NCBI GenBank assembly: GCA_903813345.2
Contig: CAIIXF020000013.1
Location: 191,008-255,007, forward strand
Direction of reading: 5' to 3'
From: Owenia fusiformis
Taxonomy: Eukaryota; Annelida; Polychaeta; Sabellida; Oweniidae
Length of the DNA stretch: 64,000 nt
Each line of letters opens with the position of its first letter. Position 1 is the stretch's first letter. This document shows, piece after piece, positions 48,241 through 60,870 of this stretch. A program made the translations under genes and the position numbers. The notes under the pieces are model-generated. The model did no database searches. It had not been told where the DNA came from and saw only the letters and a program-made list of their open reading frames with translations.

Positions 48241-49219
48241 CAGGGTGTTCAGGAAATAAAGATATTTATTCATGGATTGCATTGAAAGTTTCAGAGATTA
48301 TAGTTTTATAGTTTAACATATTGTTGGAGTTTCAGCTTCAAGCCATTTGATTGGTTGATTCTGTGGTTGTCATAGCAACGCGAGTAGCGCTAAGGCGGGG
48401 CAGGTGGAATAACTACAGTATATTTGCATGTTTTAAATGTTTTAAAAAGAGATTCTATTGTGTTTATGACTTAAAACGGATGCTTAAACGTAGTTATAAC
48501 TAAAAGCCAGAAATTCTTTGCCAATTTATCAATTTATTCTACAAAATTTCCCCCATTCTAGACACAAACTCTTTGCCTCTTGAACCTTCTTCAAATACTT
48601 CACAGAATTCTTCTTGGCTCATTTCCTAAAGTCTGTTTAACAAATGTGAATGTATGGTATGAGTATTCTCAAATGCATGTCCTCTTAAGTCCTGTTTTGA
48701 TTCAGCAAAGAAGTATATATCATTTGGCGCTTGGTTGGGTGAATAAGGTGGATGCTTGAGTTGCTCTAATCTCAGCTACTCAATTTTTTAGTGATTATGG
48801 CAGCAGTATGGGAGGGGGAATTGTCCAAGTGGAAGAGAAATTGCATCCCGAGTTGCTTTCTATGTAATGCCTGCATTAAGTCATGAAAATTCCACTGAAT
48901 ATCATTAAAAAGCATTTATTTGACTTTTATATCATAAAACAAAGAAATAGGAGAATTTTATCATGGAGATGCACCAAGAAAGCTTTAAATATGGAGTCAA
49001 AATCGGTTTGCCATGCTAAATGTTGCACAGAAACTACTGCAGTCATTCCATATGCCCCGCCTTAGCGCTACTTGCGTTGCTATGCCAACCACAGAAATGA
49101 CAAATCAAATCGCTTGAAGCTGAAACTCCAAAATTAAGTTTAAATATGTTTAAACTATAATCCCTGCAAATTTTATTAAAAAGTTATGTCATTATTATCT
49201 TTATTTCCTGAACACCCTG
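48241..49219 (-). mobile_element. Mariner-type element with decayed transposase, piece 3
   Basis: Same insertion as 21923-22927 and flanked by TA. It is 26 bp shorter because the inner part of the 48241-side end is deleted after AAAGATA. Confidence 0.85.
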
Positions 49220-51512
49220 TATATGTAATGGGTCTACATTACTCTCAAAAGCACTCAAATTTCGTTTTTCCCAAATTTTTTGGAAGGATAACCTACCGAA
49301 ACCCATCACTTGCTTGGCCCTTGTTTTACACCATTCAATTTTCAGGAAATTTGAAATTTGTTGCTTTAGCCATGAGTTCAGTGTAGCATCGCCATTCAAG
49401 TCATGAGGAACTGACAAACTCAATACTATAAGCATCAGAAGCATAATACATTTTAGTGCTGTACAGCAATAGTGTACACTCACCTTGTATTATTGCAAAG
49501 CTCTTTACAATGATAGCTCTGCCTCCTAGATGACGTGGTTCTAGAGCTGCATGTTCCCTGCTGCTGCCCTCGCCATAGTTCTCATCTCCTTCTACAACCC
49601 ATGAAAGTCCATTGGCCTGTATCAAAAGAGCAGCATGTTTGAAACTCTTAATTTCACATGTAATGTATGCATTGAAAATATGTTATTTACAATGTCCAAG
49701 ACAACAAATGCATATGTATCAGGCTCCTAGTGACCTTTTGTTACTTTGAAACTGGAAAGGGGTTCACTCTAACCCCCTTGGCTACAGGCTTGTGGTACAC
49801 CATCATACTCTCCAGTCAGATTATTACTACTTTTCAACTATCAATTTTACTACCTCCAACCAAAACCTGTGAAGTTCATTTGCCTGCAGAAAATACAAAA
49901 GGCATGAACATATCTTCTATATTTCAACAATTTAAATAGAAGACTATACTAACCCTATGAGTAAATTGTTTGATATGTTGTCAAGATGTCCTCTGTATTT
50001 CAACAAACACAGCATAGAAATACTGTATATCATTATGTTTGGATAACTGAAATACAAACAGATATTTTAGTGACATTCTGGTACATTACAAAGGCAACAC
50101 GATTAAACATCACAGCTTCTAACAAATTATTTACTAAGAACTATTGGTAATGATTTGTAATACTGATCGGGATCTACTACACTGATGAGCTTACATTATC
50201 AGCCACTAGTCATGCCCCATTACCCTCATTTACAATACATTAATAACTGTAAACTAAGGAAACATGTACTGATCATTAAGTCACAGCACTTCTTGTGATT
50301 TGTCTTTGACCTATGACTACTGACCTATACCGGCGATTACTAGAGTGCTGCTAACTCGATAAAAGGCTGGCGCTGGCTAGAATTGTCTATGGTTCTAACC
50401 ATGATAAAGATACCAGTTCTTCAACTCGACAATGGGAAGAACTGCTCTACCATAGTGACTAATATGTCATGATATGACATCTAAAGAGTCAATAAAAGAT
50501 ATACATATACTGATCATTAAGTAAATACCTTGATTAGAATACCCACAATTATCTTCCAGATCTTTGCCAGACCATTTCTCAAATGGTGTCAGTAGTTGTA
50601 GACGCTTACTTTCAGGGGATACATCCACTTGGAGACTAGAGCCCTCTGCTGGTGGTTCCTGGTATGTGTCCTGACCTGGAAGGTTGTCACCATATGGTGC
50701 GCCTAGCATAAACTTGGAACCTAAATAAATATGTTCATCACCATATGGTGTGTCTTCTAGCATAAACTTTGAACCTAGATAAATATTAGGTAGTAAGCTA
50801 GCACCCAAAAATGTATTAGTTTGTGAACAAATTGAAATTCTTATGTATTTTTATGTGATACTTCAGAAAATTTTTGTCTGACACGCCATATCCGGGGCGA
50901 ACATTGTCAAATTGGGGTTTTCGACCCTAAAATGGAAAACTACAGGGGGTACTTTATCATCATTGAATAAATCATTCAGTTGGTCTTCAATCATCATGAT
51001 AATTGTGCTGAGAATTGATGAGATCGTTTTGAGGTAAATATAGTCTAATTGATTTCACATCAACAACTGAATACTACAGTAGTATGTTTCAAGATTGTGG
51101 AAACCACAATTTTCGTTCAAAATATCCTTAATTTTGGCAAAACCTGAACATGTACATCATGTAGAATATGGATTTTTCACGAATTCGGATCAATAGATAT
51201 CAGAACATTTTAGCACACTCAAAATAACCAGTACAGATCAAACATTTAAATTTTCCAAACTTTAATACTGATAGAAGTAAAGGTCCCAGCCTCGTTTTTG
51301 TTTTCAAAATCTTGTAGAATCTGTGATTTGGAGGATGCATTGAATGATACGTTTAGAAGCTTATATTTCTTTTAAAATATTCAAATTGATTTGAATAATC
51401 ATCTTCAATTTCCTCCCGATAATCGATCCATTATAGATAAATTAATCGAAACAAGCATTCAGGTGTTTTAGGATACAAAAACAAAACAGAACAGATGTAT
51501 GATAATTAGAGG

Positions 51513-51632
51513 TTATGTCACTATCGTTGCATATATGCCCGAGAGTTTCAGTGATAAACATGTATGGCCCGACCTTGGGAGGGACATTGATCACTGAGAA
51601 CCGAGGGCATATGTGCAACTATAGTGACATAA
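51513..51632. mobile_element. ~120-bp foldback element, piece 3
   Basis: Third copy of the same intronic foldback. Confidence 0.7.
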
Positions 51633-52683
51633 ACGATTTATAACATACCTATGATAATCTAGTCTGATCAGAGAGTACTGTTTTCTTATCTAATTGTCTA
51701 GCTATGGTTCGGAAATGATGATTTATCCCCATGTTTGTATCTTACGAGTCAATTTGACCTGGGCCTAATGTATGACGTAGTTCCAGCGCTTGACCAATCA
51801 GAAAGTTAGCAGGCGCGGGCTTTTCAAAAGTTATATTGACCCGCTGTCTTGTGAACACTCTACACTATACCTCATCATAGATATGTTATAATGATAATTA
51901 TTGACATATGATAAACATACCATTATGGGCAGTGAGTTCATCTATGAGTGGGCTGGTGATGTCACAAATGTATGAGTGGCAAATTTGGCATCATTGCGAC
52001 AAGTTAAGTTCCTGTTATATCACCCTTCTTGACATCACGTTTGTCAAGCACCATACCAACTGCCTCTCCAAGAACAACTGCCTACAATAAAGAAACAAAC
52101 ATATGGGCCATCATTGTAAATTCAAAGCCACATCTGATTCATAGTATTTCAGCTAATCTAAATCTAAATTCCTAAGTTTATCAACATGGAAAAAGATGAT
52201 TATGACATATCACACAAACATAGCTGCAACAAATGACTTGTGTTTGCTTAAAAAGGTTAAGACGCTTGATCATTATGTTCAAGAGATGTTTGTTAAACTG
52301 ATTCAATAATTTTGTAAAATGAGTTATTATTGTCCATACACGGTCTGCTCTGTCTTAAGAAACAAGCCATATGCATATGAACAGCTCAAAGTATTGCTTT
52401 GATTTTTCCAGACATACATGTACCTGTCCATCTCTTTCAATGATAGCTCTGATCTGTTCTGAGCCAGGTGTGATTGTGAATGCAGCCTTGGCCTTGACAC
52501 CTTTATCCAAACACTGCTTGGCTATAGCTGCAGATCTGCTCATTTCTTCATAACTGCTGTTGGTACAACTTCCAATCAGACCTAAACATTAAAATCAATA
52601 GAGTTAGCATTACTGAATTCAAATTTTTATATGTACTCAAAAGATTGTATGAAATTTTCAAAATGAAATTACTTTATTATTTA

Positions 52684-53255
52684 CAGGTTGAGCCAAAAAA
52701 TGTAACCCTAACGAATCTTAATAACTCAGTCATCCAGTATGGGCATTGAGTCATATTTGGCACAACTGACCCTTGTTCAATGTACTTTCATTCTTATAAG
52801 TTTCATTTTTCTACTCAAAAGGTTATGATTTTATGGCCATTTTACAAAACATGCTCCAAATGCCAAAACATACCAAAACCACCCAATATGAATCGCCAAA
52901 ATTTTACTTTTGGGGCTATTTCAAATATAATGTGTACATTAAAAACTCTTAGAAGCATCAGAGAGTTGACACAAGATATTAGAAGGGAAATGAGAGCCTT
53001 TACACAAGATATTTGTGAGCGTGTAGTCAGAAAACTTTACCCGATGTGTTAAATTTGATTCAAAACACAAGACTGTCATTTTGAGGATGTTTTTTAAAAT
53101 GGCTATAAAATCATGACCACTTTGAGTCGACCCATGAAACTTAGTAAAATGAAAAACATTGAACAAGGGTAACTTTTGCCAAATATGATTTTAACCCCAT
53201 ACTGGATAAGGAAGTTATAAAGATTCGTTTGGGTTACATTTTTTGGCTCGCCCTG
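52684..53255. mobile_element. 572-bp TIR element, piece 3
   Basis: Same element in the piece 1 orientation, with TA flanks intact. Confidence 0.8.
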
Positions 53256-54373
53256 TACTTTGGTGGTTCTGTCAGATTTCAATGTTATTTCGCAATCTTA
53301 TTGTTTCTTAAGACAGAATTAATTCAATATTCAGGAAGTTCATGTAAACTTCCTACATAGATACCATGTGGGGTAACTCTCAAAATATTTCTACACAAGC
53401 TGTAACATTGAAATGAAGTTACTACATACCAACTTTGATGTCCAAAGGCCAGTCATTCTTCTTGGTTCTGTCTCCAAGCTTCTGTATGGGATGTGGAAAG
53501 TCAGAAGTGAATGGACCATTGACATGGGGCTCAAACTGGAATACAGAAAATAGCAATTCGAAATTTGAATTGTTCCATTATTTATAATATGGCAACTGGC
53601 ACAGATGCTTTATTTTTTCAACCATACTATTAAAAGTTATGAAATTAAAACTGATATTACAACACAAACAGATAATAATTAAATGAAAACACAGAATTAA
53701 ACTCCGTGCCAAGAACTGATGGCCAAGAACTGATGAAAAGTCAGTCCACCCCAGTAGGGATTGAACCTACTATCCCAGATACATAAGTACCTACGACTAC
53801 ACAATACTTCAGGCTTTAGCATTTTATCCATGAATTAATCTATAACAGATGTGCACACTTTATTATGCTTAACTCACTCAGATTTATCTCAATAAGCTGA
53901 TCATATTAACATCATTTATCTGCAGCAAGGAGATCTTGCCTCACATCATCAGCAGTCTCACCTATACCTGCAGCCAATACACATTCAATTTAACTAAAAT
54001 TATTTTATGTCTATGTTAATATTACATCCTTCTCACAGGACAGATTGCTATAAAGTAATAATATAAAAAGGATTGGACAGAAGGGTTATGCCTATGGTAA
54101 GCCTCTCCAAGTGAATAGCAATGCTTTAAATGCCCCATATAAACTTATATCATAGTCTTATCATGAAAAAGTAATATTTGAATGATTAAACTATATGTCA
54201 AACTTTGCATGGTGCCTTTAACCATGTCTTACTCCAATGATTAGAGAACAATGGACATGATTAACTTTTGAAAGACTATTTTGAAACTAGACAACAGCAA
54301 CGCCAAAGCATAGCAAATCGCATTGAACAGTCATGGCTGGCATACTAACAAACAAAGAATATAGCAAAAATAA

Positions 54374-54780
54374 TGGCGACCTTCTACCAAAAGTGTCATT
54401 AGACAGTGTGCCATGCTTATAGTACTCACATACCAAATATGAACAAAATCGCTCATCTACTTTTCGAGTTATAGTAAAATATGTTAAAATGGCGGCCATT
54501 TTTCAAAATGGCCACCTTCTACCAAAAGTGGCATTAGACAGTGTGCCATGCTTATTGTATTCACATACCAAATATGAACAAAATTGCTCCACTACTTTTC
54601 CAGTTATAGTAAAATACGTTAAAATGGCAGCCATTTTTCAAAATGGCCACCTTCTACCAAAAGTGTCATTAGACAGTGTGCCATGCTTATAGTATTCACA
54701 TACCAAATATGAACAAAATCACTCGACTACTTTTCGAGTTACAGCAAAAATCATAAAATAACGAGTAAAGGCCCCCTTTT
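54374..54780. repeat. 135-bp tandem array, piece 3
   Basis: Third copy of the same array, again three units. Confidence 0.9.
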
Positions 54781-55249
54781 TCAAGATGGCTGCCATGTGC
54801 TTCTTTAATATTTACATTTCTAGCTTTATTAATGTCCTTTATAACTTTTTACATATAAAACATATTGCTATTACAGTTTTACATATTGCACCTAAATAAC
54901 TGTAAAATCGGCATTAAAATGGCCATCATTTTTAAATGAGCGGCCATTTTCAAATGAGCGGCCATTTTGAAAATCGGCTTTCGAGCAGAACTTTTAAAAC
55001 CATAGGGTATATGTGTACAAAATATGAACAAAATCGGGTCAACTGTATTTGAGTTATTGCCTGGACGGACATATGTACTACGTACGTACGGATGGATGGA
55101 CGGATGGACAGGCAGACGGATGGAGGTGTTCCCTATATCCCTCCGAACTTTGTTCGATGGGATAGTAAATGTATATTGACAGTATACATTATACATTTTT
55201 CACCATGTTTGGTCAGTCATCGGTGAGGGTATAACAAATACATGTATAC

Positions 55250-55354
55250 CTGATCTGTTGGTGGCATCAAAATATGCTTTCATACAGTGGTTGTACGGAG
55301 ACAAAGATGTTGCAGCACCTATTTCAGCTCCCATGTTCCATATTGTATCCATAC
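55250..55354 (-). pseudogene. Aconitase exon with [17 protein letters not shown], intact
   Basis: This 105-bp block reads [19 protein letters not shown] then [10 protein letters not shown], close to the conserved block of mitochondrial aconitases. No lesion is present. Phases match both neighbours (2+102+1). Equivalents are 5988-6092 and 15758-15862. Confidence 0.9.
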
Positions 55355-56107
55355 CTAAACAGTAATAAACACATGTTTAAAGGTTGATTGCCTGGAAATA
55401 TTTACACAATTGAACATGTTGAACAACTAATATACATACTTTTTGTGGCTTGGTTGAATGGCTATGAATCCCAAGTTCCGATGTGTCTCATCAAGAAGAC
55501 AATAGAGTGACAGAGATTATGTCAAGCCGAGTTTATAATTTTTGTGCGAATTTTCTTCTTGGATCGAACAATTTCATTTTAATTTGATTAACTTATATTA
55601 CGATAGGTGGCAAAAGGTCTCAAGGTAGGTCAAGTGACACAAAACAACAGATCATATGACTGCTCAGCTTCAATTTTGCTCTTGCAGTCGAAACTGAAAC
55701 TTCTTTCATCGATATCTAGGTAATTTTTTCAGCCTCCAGTATTTTGACAAAAGTAAGTTCAGGTCGTAGCCATTCTTCGGGGCACATTTGAGGCACCAAC
55801 GATTTTTTGAGTTTTTCTAAGGAATCATTCCTGATTTCCAGCTATTGCACCTTTAATTGATTAGTTATGTTTTTGGTATTATAGAATAAAGGGACTTATT
55901 TTCCAAACACTGGCTATGATACTGAACAGTATAAAATATAATTATTCATACTCATGTACATGTATGATCAAAATCTTTTAATGCATTTTTATTTTTTTCT
56001 ACTGAAAATGCAATTTTAAAGTGCACAAATATAAATCACTTGAAACAAGAATATGCACATATAGTAAAACAAGTGGAAGATATTTGAAAATACTTGAAGT
56101 GGTTTAC

Positions 56108-56259
56108 CTGTACAAGATATGGAGTGCAAGCCTGGGCCAAAGTATTCTATAATGGCTCCTGTGCCTCCTTTAACTGTGAGAATTGCCTGTCACCTTAAGG
56201 ATACCATCCTTTGGTGAGGTCCACTCACTCAACTCTCCTGTCAGCTTAACTCCAATCAT
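56108..56259 (-). pseudogene. Aconitase exon with IGVKLTGELS, one-base insertion
   Basis: It starts MIGVKLTGELSEWTSPKDG and continues ILKVTG, then one extra base (GGC-A-ATT) shifts the frame. The remainder, [18 protein letters not shown] and SISCTG, reads only after skipping that base. The length of 152 is exactly one more than the 151 needed to keep phase with both neighbours. The same insertion is in copy 1 (6846-6997). There is no homopolymer at the site, which argues against a common long-read error. Confidence 0.88.
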
Positions 56260-56349
56260 CTACAGTCAAAACATAAACATGTACCGTATTCTCCCTAATG
56301 AGTCCACAGCCATTTTCAGGGAGGGGGTCAAAAATGAAACAAGAACACA

Positions 56350-58235
56350 AATGTGTACAATATGTCCCCACCAATGGGTGATCCCGTCAAATGGTTATCC
56401 CGAAAATGAGTAGACAAGACTTTACCATTACAATTTTGGGACGGAAAATGCAAATGACCACTTTAAAATTTACCCAGAATGCCAAAAAATTAGTCAGCTC
56501 TAGATTTTCATACTAGAAACCATCCCTGAAAATTTGAAATTGATCAGTCAAACAGTAAACCAGAAAACGCGTAAACAAGACTTTACAGACAAGATTTTAG
56601 GACAGAAAAATCCAAAATGGCTGCCTTGACATTTGCCCAGAATGCCTAACAAGAACACAAATGTGTACAAAATGTCCCCACCTATGAGTGATCCCGTCCA
56701 ATGGTTATCCTAAAAATGAGAAGACAAGACTTTACCGACACAACTTGAGGACAGAATATCCAAAATGGCCACCTTTAAATTTACCTAGAATGCCCAAAAA
56801 TTAGTCAGTTCTAGATTTTCATACCAAGAACCACCCCTGAAAATTTGAAATTGATCCCTCACACAGTTAACCAGAAAACATGTAAACAAGACTTTACAAA
56901 CAAGATTTTAGGACGGAAAATCCAAAATGGCTGCCTTGACATTTATCCAGAATGCCAAAAAACTAATATCTTCTAGATTTTCATACTCAGAATCATCCCT
57001 GAAAACTTGAAATTGATCTACCAAACGGTTCACCTGGAAATGCGCAGACAAAACTAAACAGACAAGATTTTAGGACAGAAAATCCAAAATGGCTGCCTTG
57101 ACATTTATCCAGAATGCCAAAATCTAATCAGATCTAGATTTTCACACTAAGAATCATCCCTGAAAATTTGAAATTGATTTACCAAACAGTTCACCTGGAA
57201 ATGCGTAGACAAGACTTGACAGACAAGATTTTAGGACAGAAAATCCAAAATGGCTACCTTGACATTTACCCAGACTGCCAAAAAACTGATCAGATCTAGA
57301 TTTTCATACTAAGAATCATCCCTGAAAATTTGAAATTGATCTACCGCAGAGTTCACCTAAAAATGCGTAGACAAGACTTTACGGGCAAGATTTTAAGATG
57401 GAAAATCCAAAATGGCTGCCTCGACATTTGCCCAGAATGCCAAAAAACTAATCGGATCTAGATTTTCATACTAAGAATCATCCCTGAAAATTTGAAATTG
57501 ATCTACCAAACGGTTCACCTGGAAACGCGTAGACTAGACTTTACAGGCAAAATTTTAAGACAGAAAATCCAAAATGGCTGCCTTGACATTTATCCAGAAT
57601 ACCAAAAAACTAATCAGATCTAGATTTTCATACTAAGAATCATCCCTGAAAATTTGAAATTGATTTACCAAACAGTTCACCTGGAAATGCGTAGACAAGA
57701 TTTTAGGACAGAAAATCCAAAATGGCTACCTTGACATTTACCAAGACTGCCAAAAAACTGATCAGATCTAGATTTTCATACTAAGAATCATCCCTGAAAA
57801 TTTGAAATTGATCTACCACAGAGTTTACCTAAAAATGCGTAGACAAGACTTTACGGGCAAGATTTTAAGATGGAAAATCCAAAATGGCTGCCTTGACATT
57901 TATCCAAAATGCCAAAAAACTAATCAGATCTAGATTTTCATCCTAGGAATCATTCCTGAAAATTTGAAATTGATCTACCGATTAGTTCATCTGGAAATGC
58001 GTAGACAAGACTTTACAGACAAGATTTTAGGACGGAAAATCCAAAATGGCTGCCTTGACATTTACCCAGAATGCCCAAAAACTAATCAGATCTAGATTTT
58101 CATACTAAGAATCATCCCTGAAAATTTGAAATTGATCTACCAAACGGTTCATTAAAAATGCGTAAAAAAGACTTTAAAGACAAGATTTTAGGACGGAAAA
58201 ATCCAAAATGGCCGACAGGCTTTTACAACAAAGTA
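56350..58235. repeat. ~162-bp tandem array, piece 3
   Basis: Same array. Small differences include a 20-bp indel near 56685 and a shortened unit near 57690. Confidence 0.9.
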
Positions 58236-59594
58236 CACCTGACCTGTACGGATGGACAGACAGACAGATGGACAGACAGACAGATAGACAGACAACCAGA
58301 CGGACGGACACGCCTAGGCCGACAATATGGCCCCACACTGTGGTGGGGAGATAAAAAGCAACAGTGAAGCCGTTTTTCTTTAAGTTTGCAGACAAGGATT
58401 TTAGCATTTGACTTCAAAATGGCCGACAGGAAGTAGGTATCGAGTTAATTTTTTTCATCCACATCTGTATGCACTCATAAGTAAGCCCTGAAAATTTGAA
58501 GGTGATATCTGTAGCGGTTTTGGAGAAAACTGCCGGATGTACAGACAGACGGACGCGCCTAGCCTGACAATATGGCCCCACACTATGTGGTGGGGACATA
58601 AAAAATGAAGCAAAATGTGCACTTTTTCTATAATCAATTGCATTTTCTTGTATATGGATGAAGATATTTTATTGTAAGTTAAAGATCTGTTACATCTTTT
58701 CACAGCAATACAAAATGTAAAAATCAAAATATTTGCTCAATCTAAAATTGATTGAGTAGCTTCTAACAAGCTTTCGAACTTTGACACTGATAAAATAAAA
58801 TATGCTGAATCAGCACTTTTGAGCCTGAACTGTCACCTGCAGGCAATAATAACAATGCAACATAGAAATTTCATCAATACTGATACAACTAATGCACAAA
58901 ATATAACTAGTATGACAGTATGCTTTAATTTGACATTGATGTCTACTTACCCCCCCCCCCCCTCCATAACCAAAGGCCAGATATTTAGTTAATTTTTTTC
59001 TTTTTTCTTATCTAATAAATCCTGTATGAACTCAAAAATGTTTATATGTATTGAGGCATGAATTATGTATTTCCTTGATTTTATTTCAGTTCTAGAACCA
59101 TCTTGGAAGAGAAGATATACAATAACATGTTATTAGCATAGAACTTAAAGAATGTCTATATTTGGACATCAAAGGGTTATAATCATACTTTTCTTTAGGC
59201 AGACATCATTAAAATAACTTATAAGCCTAAAATATAACATATTTAGATTGTGGCAATATAAGATTCCCCAGAATTAAGGAGGATTATTTCATTATAATTT
59301 TTTGAAATTTTACCCCTCTGAAAATTATGGGTGGGGGGTACAAAATCAATTTTCTCCCCAAAAACAGCTCTAGAACTTTGTACAAATAAAGAATTTTTTT
59401 TTAATTTCTTTATTTGAAATTTTAAATGGTTCACAGATCCACTAAATAAAATTTACGATTTGTTCCATCCAAAATCATAAGGGCCATTTTTGTAATGAAT
59501 TCGGTGTACTAATACCTGTTAATTCATAAATACATTCACTAAAATATAATTATCTCAGAAATAGCAATTAGAGGATAAGTTAGCTATGACTTAC

Positions 59595-59746
59595 CTTTGG
59601 GCATTTCAGTTCCCAGGGTATATCAGCCACGACATCTACAGCATCAACGCTACTCTATATAGGCCCCTAAGACCTCCTCCATTGGAGATGTGGCCGTCTG
59701 TACCGATCATCAAAAGACCTGGGAAAGCATGATTCTCAAGGACAAT
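59595..59746 (-). pseudogene. Aconitase exon with GTDGH..NGGG and IPWELKCPK, 7-base deficit
   Basis: The first half reads [10 protein letters not shown] then [15 protein letters not shown]. This is the substrate-binding GTDSHTPNGGG region, with the key Ser replaced by Gly. The second half reads [18 protein letters not shown], but in another frame. The block is 152 bp where family spacing predicts 159, so about 7 bases are missing between the halves. In the first frame this gives an early stop. The copy 1 equivalent is 10330-10481. Borders are AG upstream and GTAAGT downstream. Confidence 0.85.
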
Positions 59747-60299
59747 CTATAATAGACAGGCAGTACCTATTTATTTTGTTTACAAATATTGTGAAAGATT
59801 AAATGTTCCAATTGTTTAGCTTTCATTATGCATTCATTCCCAAAGAGACAAATGTAATCTACATTTCACAATTTAGAAAAGATTCCAGCATACACAAAGG
59901 GAGAATTAATTTCATTGAACAAAATAAACAATGAATGCACTCAAGATGTTTCATTGGTTAATATCACAAAATAAATAAATTCCTCATAGGAGACAGTAAG
60001 CCCTTTGACATTCAACAAGATTTTATAAAGATGTAACTGGTGAATGATTCCACTGCAAGGCTTCCAGAAGCCAACATCATACTGTACAAGTGGTATTTAA
60101 TCTCAGTGGTTAATTTGTTGAATGGTCAAATTATATCATTTTCCTAATTTTAATTTTCCCAATGGCAAGAAACTGTCAATCCTGACAGGAGAATACATTG
60201 GTAATCAGTATAAAGATAACCAGAACAACGGCAACGCCAAAGCGTAGCGAATCCCATCGAACAGCCATGGATGGCATTTTTACAAACAAAGTATATAGC

Positions 60300-60870
60300 A
60301 AAAATGGCAGGCATTTTTCAAAATGGCCGCCTTCTACCAAAAGTGTCATTAGACAGTGTACCATGCTTACAGTATTCATATCGCAAATATGAACAAAATT
60401 GCTTCACTACTTTTCGAATTATTATAAAATACATTAAAATGGCGGCCATTTTCAAAATTTTTTTTCAAAATGGCCACCTTCTACTCAAAGTGTCATAGGA
60501 TAGTATGTCATGCTTTTAGTATTCACATACCAAATATGAACAAAATCGCTCCACTACTTTTCCAGTTATAGTAAAATACGTTAAAATGGCGGCCATTTTT
60601 CAAAATGGCCGCCTTCTACCAAAAGTGTCATTAGACAGTGTGCCATCCTTATAGTATTCACATACCAAATATGAACAAAATCGCTTCACTACTTTTCGAG
60701 TTATAGTAAAATAGGTTAAAATGGCAGCCATTTTGAAAAATGGCCACCTTCTACCAAAAGTGTCTTCAGACAGTGTGCAAGGTTTATAGTATTCACATAC
60801 CAAATATGAACATAATCGCTCCACTACTTTTCGAGTTACAGCAAAAATCGTAAAATAAGGAGTGAAGGCC
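60300..60870. repeat. 135-bp-type tandem array, piece 3
   Basis: Homologous to 11040-11500 with an extra unit at about 60480-60610. An ACGG/ACGT run (61140-61215) and terminal hairpin follow. Confidence 0.85.

Larger units (their letters stand above)
45947..59746 (-). pseudogene. ACO2-like: Aconitase (mitochondrial type) pseudogene, copy 3, most complete copy
   Basis: The longest copy. Blocks in gene order are 59595-59746, 56108-56259, 55250-55354, 53873-53967, 53430-53535, 52424-52581, 51921-52081, 50529-50720, 49484-49616, 47113-47230 and a doubtful terminal block 45947-46117. Block lengths equal those of copy 1 wherever both exist, so the splice borders are consistent. The 53430-53535 block is 106 bp (35 codons plus one base), intact and in phase with the next exon. 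The damaged blocks carry the same lesions as copies 1 and 2, so decay preceded separation of the copies. Block 56108-56259 ends in TGT ACA G (Cys-Thr-Gly as in the family) where copy 1 has TGT AAA G. No exon coding for the first ~190 residues was recognised upstream to 64,000. Confidence 0.9.
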
